From positions 62,001 through 126,000 of the forward strand of contig JAIORK010000008.1 of assembly GCA_021108215.1 (NCBI GenBank): a stretch of DNA of 64,000 nucleotides, read 5' to 3'. The notes under the pieces were generated by a model. The model searched no databases and was not told the DNA's origin. It saw only the letters and a list, made by a program, of their open reading frames with translations. The translations under genes were made by a program, and so were the position numbers. The stretch comes from a bacterium. GTDB taxonomy: Bacteria; Oederibacteriota; JAAXVQ01; JAUVAV01. Shown here one piece after another: positions 35,804 to 45,400 of the stretch; positions within the stretch are counted from its first letter, which is position 1, and each line of letters begins with the position of its first letter.

Positions 35804-35997
35804 GTAGTGTCTCTTGAATAACTTTACATTTGTCATTGCGAGCGAAGCGAAGCCCCGACCGGATGGGGGATCGTATGGGACTTCCGTTGGTTGCAATCCT
35901 GCTTTTATCATCATTTTGCAATCAAAACAGATTGCTTCGTCACCAAAAACGTTCTTCGCAATGACAATCAAATGTAAAGAAGTGTTGGAGACACTAC
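35804..35997. mobile_element. 194-bp MITE-like element
   Basis: Terminal inverted repeats GTAGTGTCTC (35804-35813) and GAGACACTAC (35988-35997) enclose inner inverted text TTTACATTTGTCATTGCGAG / TTCGCAATGACAATCAAATGTAAA. No coding frame. Like the 28-bp palindromes it begins GTAG and ends CTAC. Confidence 0.75.
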
Positions 35998-36031
35998 GCG
36001 AGTGTCGTATCTCTTAAATGCCGGAGCGTCT

Positions 36032-37027
36032 ATGGCCGTTAAACAACGCAAACATATTTGGCGGGTTGTGTCGGGTGACCTGGAAATTGAGATTGACTGT
36101 TTGGCCGGAGGTAAAATCCGGCGACTGCTTTCCCGGAAGAGCAAACGGAATTTTTTTTTCAAGGACCCGCGCAAGCAGCTGAACGGCAAGGCATATCTGG
36201 AACATGATATTAGCGGGTTTGACGAGTGTTTTCCTACGGTGGGCAAGTCGCAGGGGCGGTTCGGCATGGACCATGGTGTGCTTTGGAATACGTCCTGGCA
36301 GGCTTCGCGTCAGGGTGATCAACTCATTACCCGGGTGGTCCGGCCGCACGGTATGCCGGTTATTTTCACACGCATTGTTTCGAAAAGCGGACCCAATAAA
36401 ATTCATCTTGATTACACCATTGTCAATACCGGGAAAACCGCATTTCCGTTTATTTATTCCAGTCATCCTATTCTTGCACTGGATACTCAGTCGCGTATTG
36501 TATTGCCCGGCGTGAAGCAGCTTTCAGTTTTGGGCCATAACGGCGCGCTTAAGGCGGGGAATCGTCAGCCCTGGCCGTTGGCAGTTTTGAAAAACGGTAC
36601 GCCCACGCGGTTGGATACTCATTTTAGTGCCCGGCGCCAACTTGCAGGCAAATGGTTTGCCAAGGGGATTGGTTCGGCGGAAATTTCTTTTCCCAGCACC
36701 AAGGAGCGTTTGACACTTACCTGGGACCAGGAGAAACTGCCGTATATGGGATTGTGGCTCTCTTTAGGTATACCGCTCGATAAGCGGCATACGGAATCCA
36801 AAGATTGGATTTGTGCGGCATTAGAACCTTGTTCCCATAACCACGATATCATTAACTCGCGGAAGATTGCTGCGCTCAAACCGGGAGAACCCTATTCTTT
36901 CTGGATGGAATGGGAATTGGATTCACGGAAAAAGGCAGCTAAACGTGTTCGGCGTAAGATACTTATTAAAAAAATCCGGCGGATGCTCCCGGTACGCAAT
37001 AAAAGAAATTCAAAGAAAAAAGGCTAA
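36032..37027 (+). CDS. aldose 1-epimerase-like (galactose mutarotase fold) protein
   Basis: A 331-residue protein. The beta-supersandwich pattern of mutarotases is suggested by VSGDLEIEIDCLAGGKIRRLL, HDISGFDECFPTVG, DHGVLWNTSW, IYSSHPILAL and a C-terminal ICAALEPC. It probably interconverts sugar anomers for the phosphorylases next to it, but some relatives only bind sugars. ATG 36032 has GGAG 5 bases upstream; the open frame also reaches GTG 36002, next to the MITE end. Confidence 0.75.
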   Translation: MAVKQRKHIWRVVSGDLEIEIDCLAGGKIRRLLSRKSKRNFFFKDPRKQLNGKAYLEHDISGFDECFPTVGKSQGRFGMDHGVLWNTSWQASRQGDQLITRVVRPHGMPVIFTRIVSKSGPNKIHLDYTIVNTGKTAFPFIYSSHPILALDTQSRIVLPGVKQLSVLGHNGALKAGNRQPWPLAVLKNGTPTRLDTHFSARRQLAGKWFAKGIGSAEISFPSTKERLTLTWDQEKLPYMGLWLSLGIPLDKRHTESKDWICAALEPCSHNHDIINSRKIAALKPGEPYSFWMEWELDSRKKAAKRVRRKILIKKIRRMLPVRNKRNSKKKG

Positions 37028-37038
37028 GGGGACGTAAG

Positions 37039-37440
37039 GTGAATGCTCAACAGCATCAAAATTTTCAGGATTTTTCCATCACAGCATTTGTCGTATTGCT
37101 GATAAATATTTTAGTGATTCTGTTAAGTACAACCACACATTTTGTGATTGATAATCCCTGGCCCCAGCTATTGTTTTTAGAGATTTTTAAACAACCGCAG
37201 GTACAATTGTTGACTGTGATCATGACACCCATGCCGCTTTTTTCGCCGGCTTTAAATGTGCTGCTGGTCAGTTTGATGCCGTTATTGCTCCATCTGTATG
37301 CCCTGGTACTCTTGGGCCGAGTGATTGCCCATTGGGAACTTAAAGCGCGCGTGATTTATGTGTTGATGGCTTGCATTCCGGTTTTTGGGCCGATTGCCAC
37401 CCAAATAGTTATGAAAAGTTTTCGTGAATTTAAAGAGTGA
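37039..37440 (+). CDS. small integral membrane protein, unknown
   Basis: A 133-residue protein with three or four hydrophobic segments (about 17-31, 70-100, 108-125). It starts at GTG 37039 behind AAGGGGA, 11 bases after the mutarotase gene, so it is likely co-transcribed. I see no recognisable domain. Confidence 0.6.
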   Translation: MNAQQHQNFQDFSITAFVVLLINILVILLSTTTHFVIDNPWPQLLFLEIFKQPQVQLLTVIMTPMPLFSPALNVLLVSLMPLLLHLYALVLLGRVIAHWELKARVIYVLMACIPVFGPIATQIVMKSFREFKE

Positions 37441-37480
37441 TTTTTTTAGTGGAAAAGATGACCGGGAGCGGGCTTGTGCA

Positions 37481-37509
37481 TTGACAGTGAAAAACGTCTT
37501 TGGTATAAT
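37481..37509 (+). promoter_or_regulatory. consensus promoter of the GH130 gene
   Basis: TTGACA (37481-37486), 17 bp, TATAAT (37504-37509): perfect consensus, about 58 bases before ATG 37567. Confidence 0.88.
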
Positions 37510-37566
37510 TCCCGAAATTTTGAGAAATTGGTTTTCCATTTTAGAGGAAAAGAAGGAGTCGACCCG

Positions 37567-38559
37567 ATGTTATTTAAAAAATATGAAAAAAACCCTATTT
37601 TGGAACCGGTTTTGGGCAGTCCATGGGAAGGGCATGCTGTTTGCAATCCGGGGGTGATTGAGGATGGCGGGAAAGTTTACATGCTCTACCGTGCGTCGGG
37701 GGAGACGGATGTCTATCGGATTTATTTCGGTTTGGCAGTGAGCGATGACGGATACACTTTCAAGCGTGTTTCTGAGAAACCGAATTATACCGGTATGCAT
37801 GGGTTTGATTCGGGGTGCGTCGAGGATCCGCGGATTGTTAAAATGGAAGACGGTTATTTTTATGTAACGTATGCTTGCCGCGTGACGCCTTTTACCGCTT
37901 TTGTACAAGGCGATCACGCAGCGTTTCCGGAAGGGGCGCCCAAAAGTATGACTGAGAATTTTACCCGTACCGGCCTGATGCGCACAAAAGATTTTAAGTC
38001 CTATGAAAATCTTGGTGCCATCACACCGGATGATATTGATGATCGCGATGTGGTTATTTTTCCGGAAAAAGTAAACGGGAAGTATGTGATGTTCCGCCGC
38101 CCGGCGCATTATGTGGGAGCGCAATACGGGACTGAAAAACCCGGCATCTGGATGGCATTCTCCGATGATATGAAAACATGGAAAGATGATGTGTTGATTG
38201 CCAGGCCGGAAGTGGATTGGGATTGCTGCAAGATTGGCGCGAGCACACCGCCCATTAAGACTGAACAGGGCTGGTTGGTGATGTATCATGGTGTGGATGA
38301 AAAACGTATTTACCGTCAGGGTCTGATGATGCTCGATCTTCATGAGCCGACAAAAATTATTGCCCGGCCAAAAGGATTTATTCTTGAGCCGACTGAAAAA
38401 TGGGAGATTACGGGTGTGGAGCATGATGTGGTTTTTGCCGTGGGCAATATTATTCTCGGTGAAAACATGCTGGTTTACTATGGTGGTGCGGACAAGGTGA
38501 TTGGTGTTGCTACAGCCAAATTTAAGGATGTGGTTGAGTATGTCATGCAGGCAAAATAA
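37567..38559 (+). CDS. GH130-family glycoside phosphorylase (mannoside-type)
   Basis: A 330-residue five-bladed propeller enzyme. NPILEP, WEGHAVCNPGVIEDGGKVYMLYR, CVEDPRIVKMEDGYFYVTY with the conserved Asp, RDVVIFPEKVNGKYVMFRRP and LVMYHGVD fit GH130. Members phosphorolyse beta-mannosides to mannose-1-phosphate. ATG 37567 is chosen because AAGGAG lies 8 bases before it and the promoter sits inside the longer open frame beginning at 37474. Mannose-1-phosphate is also the substrate of the guanylyltransferase domain in the giant gene downstream. Confidence 0.9.
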   Translation: MLFKKYEKNPILEPVLGSPWEGHAVCNPGVIEDGGKVYMLYRASGETDVYRIYFGLAVSDDGYTFKRVSEKPNYTGMHGFDSGCVEDPRIVKMEDGYFYVTYACRVTPFTAFVQGDHAAFPEGAPKSMTENFTRTGLMRTKDFKSYENLGAITPDDIDDRDVVIFPEKVNGKYVMFRRPAHYVGAQYGTEKPGIWMAFSDDMKTWKDDVLIARPEVDWDCCKIGASTPPIKTEQGWLVMYHGVDEKRIYRQGLMMLDLHEPTKIIARPKGFILEPTEKWEITGVEHDVVFAVGNIILGENMLVYYGGADKVIGVATAKFKDVVEYVMQAK

Positions 38560-38594
38560 TCTTTTAAAAATCAGGTAAATGAGTAGGATAAAAA

Positions 38595-38623
38595 AAGCGG
38601 GGTTAATATCAACCCCGCTTTTT
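38595..38623 (+). terminator. terminator of the GH130 gene
   Basis: AAGCGGGGTT/AACCCCGCTT stem, AATATC loop, followed by T-rich sequence. Confidence 0.93.
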
Positions 38624-39223
38624 ATTATTTAATGAAAAGTGGCTGGCACCCCAAACAGGCACCCCAAACAGAGTAGGGAACGGTCGCGACCGTTCCCTGC
38701 GTCATACCCGGTGGGATTTGTTGATATATTGGTTAATGAAGGATTTATCATGTTGGCGCGAACACAATGGGCGTGAGCCCATTGATGAAGCGAGTGAATA
38801 TCGCCGCCCTGACCGGAAAAAATATGCAAACATCGGGAGGCTTCGCACAAGGCGAACATCTTATGACAAAAATACCACAGGCGTAAGCCTGTGGTATTTT
38901 TATTCTTAAGTGTACTTTTTTTTATGCGAGCTCCGCGTCTCAGCGGTAAGGTTTTTGTTCCTGCACCGTACGGAAAAAATACTGAAAATGCAAATTTTAG
39001 GTAATTTTTTGGATTACGAGGCACTTTTGGCAAAACAAGCATGTTGTGGCATTTTTATTCATCTGGGTACTGTTTGTTTTGTTCGGATTTCTCTTTGTTT
39101 TTTCACTCTTTTTAATTCCTTTAAATATTACATTTTATCTTACAAAAGCCAAACAAGAGTGTTTCACTATGAAACTAGCGCTTTTTTATAAAATAATTTT
39201 AGTGTTTTTATGCAGTCATAAAT
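38624..39223. other. intergenic repeat region before the giant gene
   Basis: It holds GTGGCTGGCAC (38639-38649, motif copy 8), a duplicated CACCCCAAACAG unit (38647-38670), a palindrome (38673-38700), GCGCGAACACAATGGGC (near 38757) and GCGTCTCAGCGGTAAG (near 38935). The 39046-39240 stretch has a hydrophobic 66-codon frame from GTG without a clear ribosome-binding site; I do not call it. Confidence 0.55.
38673..38700. repeat. palindrome, GTAGGGAACGGTCG family, second copy
   Basis: GTAGGGAACGGTCG followed by its reverse complement with one change near the right end (CTGC for CTAC); 24 bp at 38675-38698 are perfect. Confidence 0.88.
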
Positions 39224-39252
39224 TTGACTCACCTTTTTTTTTGTGATATTTT
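39224..39252 (+). promoter_or_regulatory. candidate promoter of the giant gene
   Basis: TTGACT (39224-39229), 17-bp spacer and TATTTT (39247-39252) lie about 60 bases before the start. The spacing matches the other promoters in the window, but the hexamers are imperfect. Confidence 0.45.
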
Positions 39253-39314
39253 AGTAATACGATTTTCCACGGATTTATATTTCAAAATCCTTGAACAAAA
39301 GGAGTGCTTGCCCC

Positions 39315-39482
39315 ATGAAAAATATTTCTTTTTTTCCAAAAAACAGTATTGAGGTCAAAGACGTAACATCGATGCGATGGTGGCGTCATCCCATCCGAAA
39401 AAGTCTGACGCGCGTGATCGCCTTGTTGGTGACCATAACATTTGTGTTTCCGTATCTGACCTGGGCGTTTGAAGCGGATGCG
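39315..39482 (+). other. giant protein: N-terminal signal anchor
   Basis: Residues 21-33 are Arg/Trp-rich and 33-51 are hydrophobic (VIALLVTITFVFPYLTWA), followed by FEADAYPAAGS. It could be a cleaved signal peptide or a membrane anchor. An alternative start at Met20 (39372) would give a more ordinary signal-peptide length but lacks the ribosome-binding site. Confidence 0.7.
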
Positions 39483-42400
39483 TATCCGGCCGCAGGGTCA
39501 GCGGTGACGTTCAATGACGCTAAGGTGGAGATACCGGATGACTATGCGATGACATTGGATGCGAACCAGGGGCAGGCGCATCTGATCGTGCATGTGCAGG
39601 ATCTGCATTGCAACTACGAGGTGCAGAGCAATATCGCGAATATTATTGACTATATGGCAGACAAACACGCGTTGAAATTGGTGGCATTGGAAGGGGCATC
39701 CAAGCCGGTCAATACAACGCATCTCTCCAGTTTTCCGAATGAACAAGTGAAAAAAGAAACCGGGCAATATTTTATGCGCCAGGGCAAGATCAGCGGTGCG
39801 GAGTATTATGCAGCCACCGGCCGTCACAAAATCAGTCTGAATGGTATTGAAAAAGCGGAGTTGTATGATGACAGCCGTGAGATGGTGATGAGCTTTTTAA
39901 ATGATGAGAGCCAGGGTTATATTTATGATTTGTGTGACCTGCTTGATGAGATCAAAGGCGGCATTTACAACGATGGGCTGAAAAAAATTGATGCGCAAAA
40001 GCAGGCCTATCGCGAAGGTGATACCTCACAATTGAAGTATGGCGCTTTTTTATGCGGGGCGGCAAAAAAGCAGGGGATTCATTTGGATGCCTATCCGCAG
40101 CTGTTGGGATATGTTTCGAAGCGGCAAAATATTATTCCGCAAGATGTTGATCCGGATTTGGTATACAACCAGGTGGATGCACTGGACCGTGAAATTCGCA
40201 GAACGCTTTACACCGACAATGCTCAGCAGACCTTGGATATATTCAAACATCGTTTGGAAGTGATGGAAAAGCTGTTGAATATTTCCGCCACCCCGGAAGA
40301 ATTGATTGAGTATCAGAGCAATCCGCAAGCCTTCCGTGTGGAACCCATTGTCGCATTTATTCAAAAGTATGATGCCATGGGTGACCTGGGCATGGATTTG
40401 GAAGTATTTGGTCTGGATACCTATCTGACCAAGGTAATGAAATTTTACCATTTGGCGGATTTGCGTTCGGATGCATTTGTGGAAAATACCCTGTCGGATA
40501 TGAAAGCCGAAGGCACCAATCTGGCGGTGATGGTAACCGGCGGTTTTCATACTGAACGTGTTTTGGCAGTGATGAAGGCAAGGGGACTTTCTTATATTTC
40601 GGTCCGGCCGCGTATGACACATGAAGACTTGGTTAATCCGTATTTCGCATTGTTGCGTAACCGCCGTACGCCGTTGGAAAAATTGTTGGCTGAAAATCAG
40701 AATATTCTGGCTTTGGCACCGAGCTTCCCGCAGGTGGGAGAACCCAACACCGTTTTGAGCGCCCAGGATGAAGCCGTTCAGCCGGAGAATGTCAGGATCT
40801 TTTTGAATCTGATGCGAATGGTATTGCAGGAAACCGAGATTGCAGCGTTGGTGGAAAATGGTCAGACCACACTGGCCGGTCTGCGTGAGTCAGCCGAAGC
40901 CAGCCAGGCAGCCTATCCGTATGCCAATGAAATCCAGATTGATTGGGAAAATGCTCAGGCCAGTGAAAATGCATTTATCGTACCGTTTGCCGGATTGAAT
41001 GTCTCGGCTGTGATTTTGCCCAAGGAGGCCAAGACGGTTGAAGGCGTGGCTTTGGCAACAATTGAGGGTGAGGGAGCTTATACGGTTACCGTGCTGGACA
41101 ACGCGACGGTTGCCAAAACGCAGGAAAGAATTTTAAGCACCGGAACGCGTGTGGCTGGAACCGGTGTGCGCGGATTGTTGATGCCGTTGATGAGCCCGGC
41201 AGCTGTGATGACTGCCGGCGGCATGGTGATTGCAGCGCTGCAGCCGGTTGCCGGCAACGCCTTTGGTATCGGTAATATGATGAGCGGATTGAGCAATATG
41301 GTGAGCGGAATTCGTGGACCGCAGATGCCGGGCGGGCTGAACAATGCTTTGCGAAATCTTCGCGCTGCCAACAGTGAAGCCGGATTTATCTCGCGAAATC
41401 TTGCCATCGCACTGGGTGGATTGGCGGTTGCAGGTGTGGGCGTGTATGCATTGATTACATTGGGGGGATTTGCCCTGCTGCCGGTAGCGGCGATTGTGGT
41501 CGGTGTGGGGATATTTGCATTTCCGATTATAAGGACGGCGCTAAGCAGAGGCCGGGAAACTCAAGCTGCAGCGAAGCCGGTGGCAGCCCAGACGCGGATC
41601 GGAAAAATAGTGCAAAGTCAGGAACCGGATCAGACTAAAACAGAACTCAACACATATTTATATACAATTAAGAATATGCAGAGCAAAGAAGTATTGAAAG
41701 CGGAAGTGAAAGAATATGCGGTCGCACTGGAGGCAGGCGAGTTTGTCAGTGACCAGCAGGCGTTGGCAGTGCTTTCAAGTATGCTGGCCGCAGCCTATCA
41801 AAATCAAAATGTGGCCAATGTCAGTTACCTAATTCAGGCCTATGTTCTGGGAAACGATGTGATTACAGGGCATTTTGAAATGGATCGGTTGGATGCAGCC
41901 AATGTACTGGCGCATGCGACGGTCAGTCCTGAGATTACCGGCACCATCGGTGAACACAACACGGTTGTGCAGGAGACGATGGTTGATTTGTTGGCTTCAT
42001 CCCTGGTGCAGCTATATGCTTTTGATGCCGAAGCGATGTTGACTAAAAAAGGCCGTATCGCGCGCGGCCATCGTATTAAGGGATTTTATGCCAACCTGGA
42101 AAGCAAACTGCAAAGCAGCCGGGCGGAAGCAATCGCATATATGCGGGCCAATATTAATAATCCTGATTTATTGGATCATCGCATGGCCGGAGAATTAAAT
42201 ACCATCCAGTTAACCAGTCGTGTTCTGTATCAAGTGGCCAATAGTAAGGTGGATATGAATAAACTGGTGGAAATGGGCGCTGACCGGACACGGTCATTTG
42301 AATTTCGCGGAGCAGTGAAAAACGTTGTTTCCATGAATAAAATAGCGGCGATTCAGGAGCCGCTCACCGTTTATATGACCTTTGCAGCGTATGGTGAGCA

Positions 42401-45400
42401 TGCCAGAATGTTTAATGAAAATTTTCTTTATCATAAATTTGAGCAGGTTAAATTACTGTCTGAAGTTAATCCTAAATTAAAAATGGAAATTATCATTAGT
42501 GATGATGAATTTGCCAATACCTATCCTGCCCAGAAAATTAGCGGAAAAGATGAAAACGGCCGGGACTATGAAGAGCCCTTGGGATCAGTGAATATTCATA
42601 TGGGGGAATTGTTCGGTTTGTTTACCGAGGCATTGACCGGCAATGGCAAGCAGGAAGCAGATGTTCATAACAGCTGGACATCTGAAATAAATGATAATGT
42701 GCGTTTGAGAATTGTGGATGTCGACAGTGCGATAAAACGCGAAAAAGCCGATCCCGGAAGCGTACCGGTGATGGCGGAATACATTAATGAAGCTGCCAGC
42801 CGCAAGGGCGGGTCCATTGCCTATGCATTGTGGCTGGGCGAGCAGCTTTCGCAGCAGAATCCTGATCGGTCTTTTGTTGCGTATACGGATGCGGATATTT
42901 CAACGGACTTGCTGCAAACCGGCTTGCTGGTGGAAAAAATGCTGGACGGTGCCGATGTCACCATTGCCAGTACGGAATTATCGGATTCGGTGATGGAAGG
43001 CAAAACCGCCGGCCGTAAAGTTCAGAGTATTGGCATGAATACTTTTTCAAATGGATTGTTGGATTTTAGTACGCAGATAGCGGCGATCTATCATTTGGGG
43101 AATGGTGTGCTGAATATACTTGGGCGCAAAGCCATTGCACCCAAGTGGGGAGGACGTATTACAGATACACAGCGTGGATTTAAAATGTTCACCCCCAAGA
43201 CACTCCGCAAAATGATGGAAACATTCACTCAGTATCCGCAGGAAATGGCCATCGATACATCGTTGTTGGTGCAATTGAACAATATTGGCGCGAGAATTGA
43301 CGAAGCGGGAATCGCCTGGAAACCGCTGGAAGAAGATTCCACCACCCGTCCGGCGGATGGTGTGAATATGTTGTATCGCTTGTTTACGCAGCGTATCGCG
43401 TATGTGCTGCCACGATTAAGCTTTGGTAAACGATTGGCGGCAACCTGGGTTGTTTTGTTGGCAGGCGCTTATTTGAAATTTGCTTTACGCGCTTTTGAAC
43501 CTGCCAGCCATCCGTTTAAAGGCAAGGCCATCAACCGATTTAAAGCGGAAATGGTTGCCATGGAAGCGAAAGCGACCGGCAAAAGTGTGACGGAAATAAC
43601 AGCAGAGATGAATGCTTATTACAGCCGGGCAGCGATCGGGGATGCAACTGCCGAAGCCTATGTGGAAGAATTCAAACAAAAAGAAATGGAACGTGTCAGC
43701 CAGGCGGAACCGGAAAATGCGGAAGCGATCATCGCGAATTTGAATAAGGTGAAAGTCAAAGCTTATGGTGTAAATGGCATGGTCAATTCGATCATTTTGA
43801 CGAATCTGTCTTTGTTCGGAGGTCGGACGCAGGAAGTTAAAGTGGCCCTAACCACCAAAAATATCTTAAAGGAAATGGGACTGCTCAAGCTGGTCATGAG
43901 TATGTTTTTAGGCGGCGTGGCTGCTTTTGGAGTTTTGTCCATTGTGCTGGCAGGTGTTACACCGGCGGCAATTATAACGATAATCACGGCCGGCGTTTTA
44001 GCGTTTTTACCGGCTGTTACCGCGATGAGGAATATCCGGTCCATTAATGTATCGGCATCGGCCAATGAATTGGGACAAAAAGTAATTACAGAAGTGCGCA
44101 ATCTGGGTATTGCCATCCCGGAAGATACAGCCATTGAAATCCGGGTGGGTGAGTTGAAATCAACCGGTAATAATATGAAAGAATTGGCCAAATGGGATGC
44201 GTTGACCAACCGCATCACTGTCAACCGGGAATTGTTGAAAAAAGAGAATCAAGCGGTGTTGGCCGGAACGCTTGCGCAGCAATTGGCGCAGGTATTTGGC
44301 GAAGAACTGGATTATGCTCAATTATATGAGATAGGAAAAAAAGTGGTTGAGAGACAAGGTCTATCGGTTGATGAATATATGGAGAGCCAGCGTATTAAGA
44401 TTGGCTTGGTTTCTGCGTATGCCGGTCAGGGCGGTCTCAAAGAGTATGTAAATCATCTCTTAAATGGTTATGCGCATTTGGTAAAGGATGGACTTGTCAA
44501 AGTCGAAGTTTTTGGTCATACCACCGATCTGATGGAAAAGGATAAAATTGAACAAGGTGATAAGGAAAAAGGTCCCGGGTTGGTAGGGTTTGGACCGGAC
44601 ACAAAATTAGGCGGCTATGCTACTTTGACGGAACAAGTAGAAATGGCGCGAAAGATGTTTCAGGAAAATTTAACCTTGAGCGGTCGGACAGTCGCAATTT
44701 TGGACGGGACAGGCCGGTTACCTGCGGAGACTACCGGTGTTTTGGTTATTTCGCAGTCAGATGTGCAAACAGCTATTCGAAAAGGTGAATTGATCCGCGG
44801 CAATAAAGACAGCTATCGCAAATGGATTGGCGTCCGGGCCGAACAAGCCCGGGTCAATATTGTCGTGCGGGAGGGATTAGCGCAGGATGCAGAGCTTTTT
44901 AGCTCCCAACAGCAGGCAGATACCCGCAATATCCTGGATCAGAAATTTATTGGCGAACAGGAAATTACCAATGAATTTGGTACCGTGGTTAAGTTTGTTG
45001 TTACGTTACCAGAGGTGGATGAGCGTACGGTGAAAATAAATCTGGCCTCCGGTGAGAAAGTTGGCGTGCCGGTGCGCATCAATCGTGTTACACGCTTTAA
45101 CGTCACCAGCAATGAGCAACTGATTCAGTCTTTGGCTGAACGCGGGGTGGATATTGTCAATTTTCAGTGGCTGATCACTTCGGCGGTAGATGCGGCGTCC
45201 GGTATGTTTAATGCATTTATGCCTGCCGCTGTACGGAAAATTGCTAATATTCCTACCACGGTCACCATGCATCATACCGCGTATACGATGGATATGGAAG
45301 CGGCGGGTAAGGTCCCGGATCTTAAATCGAAAGCAATCGTCATGGCAGGATCTGAATTGATTGAAAACGCGTTGTCAGCGACGGATCAGGTCTATGTGCT

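Noticed and set aside
38910-39246. Two short hydrophobic frames before the giant gene
   Set aside because: Repeat-derived or AT-rich text without clear ribosome-binding sites; they overlap the candidate promoter of the giant gene.
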